The position numbers and the translations under genes are program-made. The notes beneath the pieces are model-generated. The model saw only the letters and a program-made list of their open reading frames with translations, was not told the DNA's origin and did not search any database. From Thermodesulfobacteriota bacterium (lineage in GTDB: Bacteria; Desulfobacterota; SM23-61), in assembly GCA_030018715.1 (NCBI GenBank), contig JASEHN010000183.1, forward strand, positions 1-6,276: a stretch of DNA of 6,276 nucleotides, written 5' to 3'. Numbering within the stretch: position 1 is the first letter of the stretch; each line of letters starts with the position of its first letter. This document shows, piece by piece, positions 6,257-6,276 of this stretch.

Positions 6257-6276
6257 AAATCACTGCCCATTTTAAA

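Noticed and set aside
5559..6257. 232-codon + strand open frame
   Set aside because: Largely antisense to the well-supported flavoprotein gene and crosses the repeat element; no recognisable domain.
1..6276. CRISPR array, tRNA or rRNA genes, intact insertion sequence
   Set aside because: No regularly spaced repeats, tRNA-like cloverleaf, rRNA sequence or transposase frame was seen on either strand.

Overview
The window reads as a minus-strand gene cluster of a moderate-GC anaerobic bacterium, most plausibly a clostridial or Peptococcaceae-like Firmicute. The reasons are an anaerobe-type molybdenum hydroxylase with no FAD domain, purine-rich Shine-Dalgarno sequences and AT-rich intergenic DNA. 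This taxonomic guess rests on style only. In transcription order (right to left) there are three well-supported genes: a FAD-dependent oxidoreductase with a GidA-like fold (5936-4665), a fused [2Fe-2S]/molybdopterin oxidoreductase of the xanthine dehydrogenase/aldehyde oxidoreductase family (4496-1704), and a glucuronate (uronate) isomerase, uxaC (1665-247).

Right flank (5937-6276): no convincing gene. It holds a roughly 200-bp element bounded by long GC-rich inverted repeats (6055-6256), resembling a MITE or a large folded RNA. Closer to the flavoprotein gene lie a weak promoter candidate and repeated TGCGGA/TCCGCA boxes. The 168 bases between the flavoprotein and the Mo enzyme contain two possible micro-ORFs; the Mo-enzyme start itself has no visible Shine-Dalgarno, so coupled translation is possible. 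Only 38 bases separate the Mo enzyme from uxaC, so these two are probably co-transcribed.

Left flank (1-246): the most unusual part. After uxaC there is a TTGACA box, then a Shine-Dalgarno and a 23-codon ORF with five Trp codons in six positions. A strong AAGGAGGTGA sequence and a long inverted repeat follow, and a reading frame then runs off the left edge. This layout looks like a Trp-codon leader peptide controlling the next gene, which lies mostly outside the window.

Functionally, the Mo enzyme keeps the catalytic Glu and the Mo-contacting Gln and Phe, but has Leu and Gln where xanthine dehydrogenases have their purine-positioning Glu and Arg. An aldehyde or other non-purine substrate is therefore more likely than xanthine. 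Because it lacks an FAD domain it needs an external electron acceptor. The upstream flavoprotein, which carries a four-cysteine cluster, is a possible partner by position only. The uronate isomerase suggests a link to sugar-acid metabolism, but no other hexuronate-pathway gene is visible.
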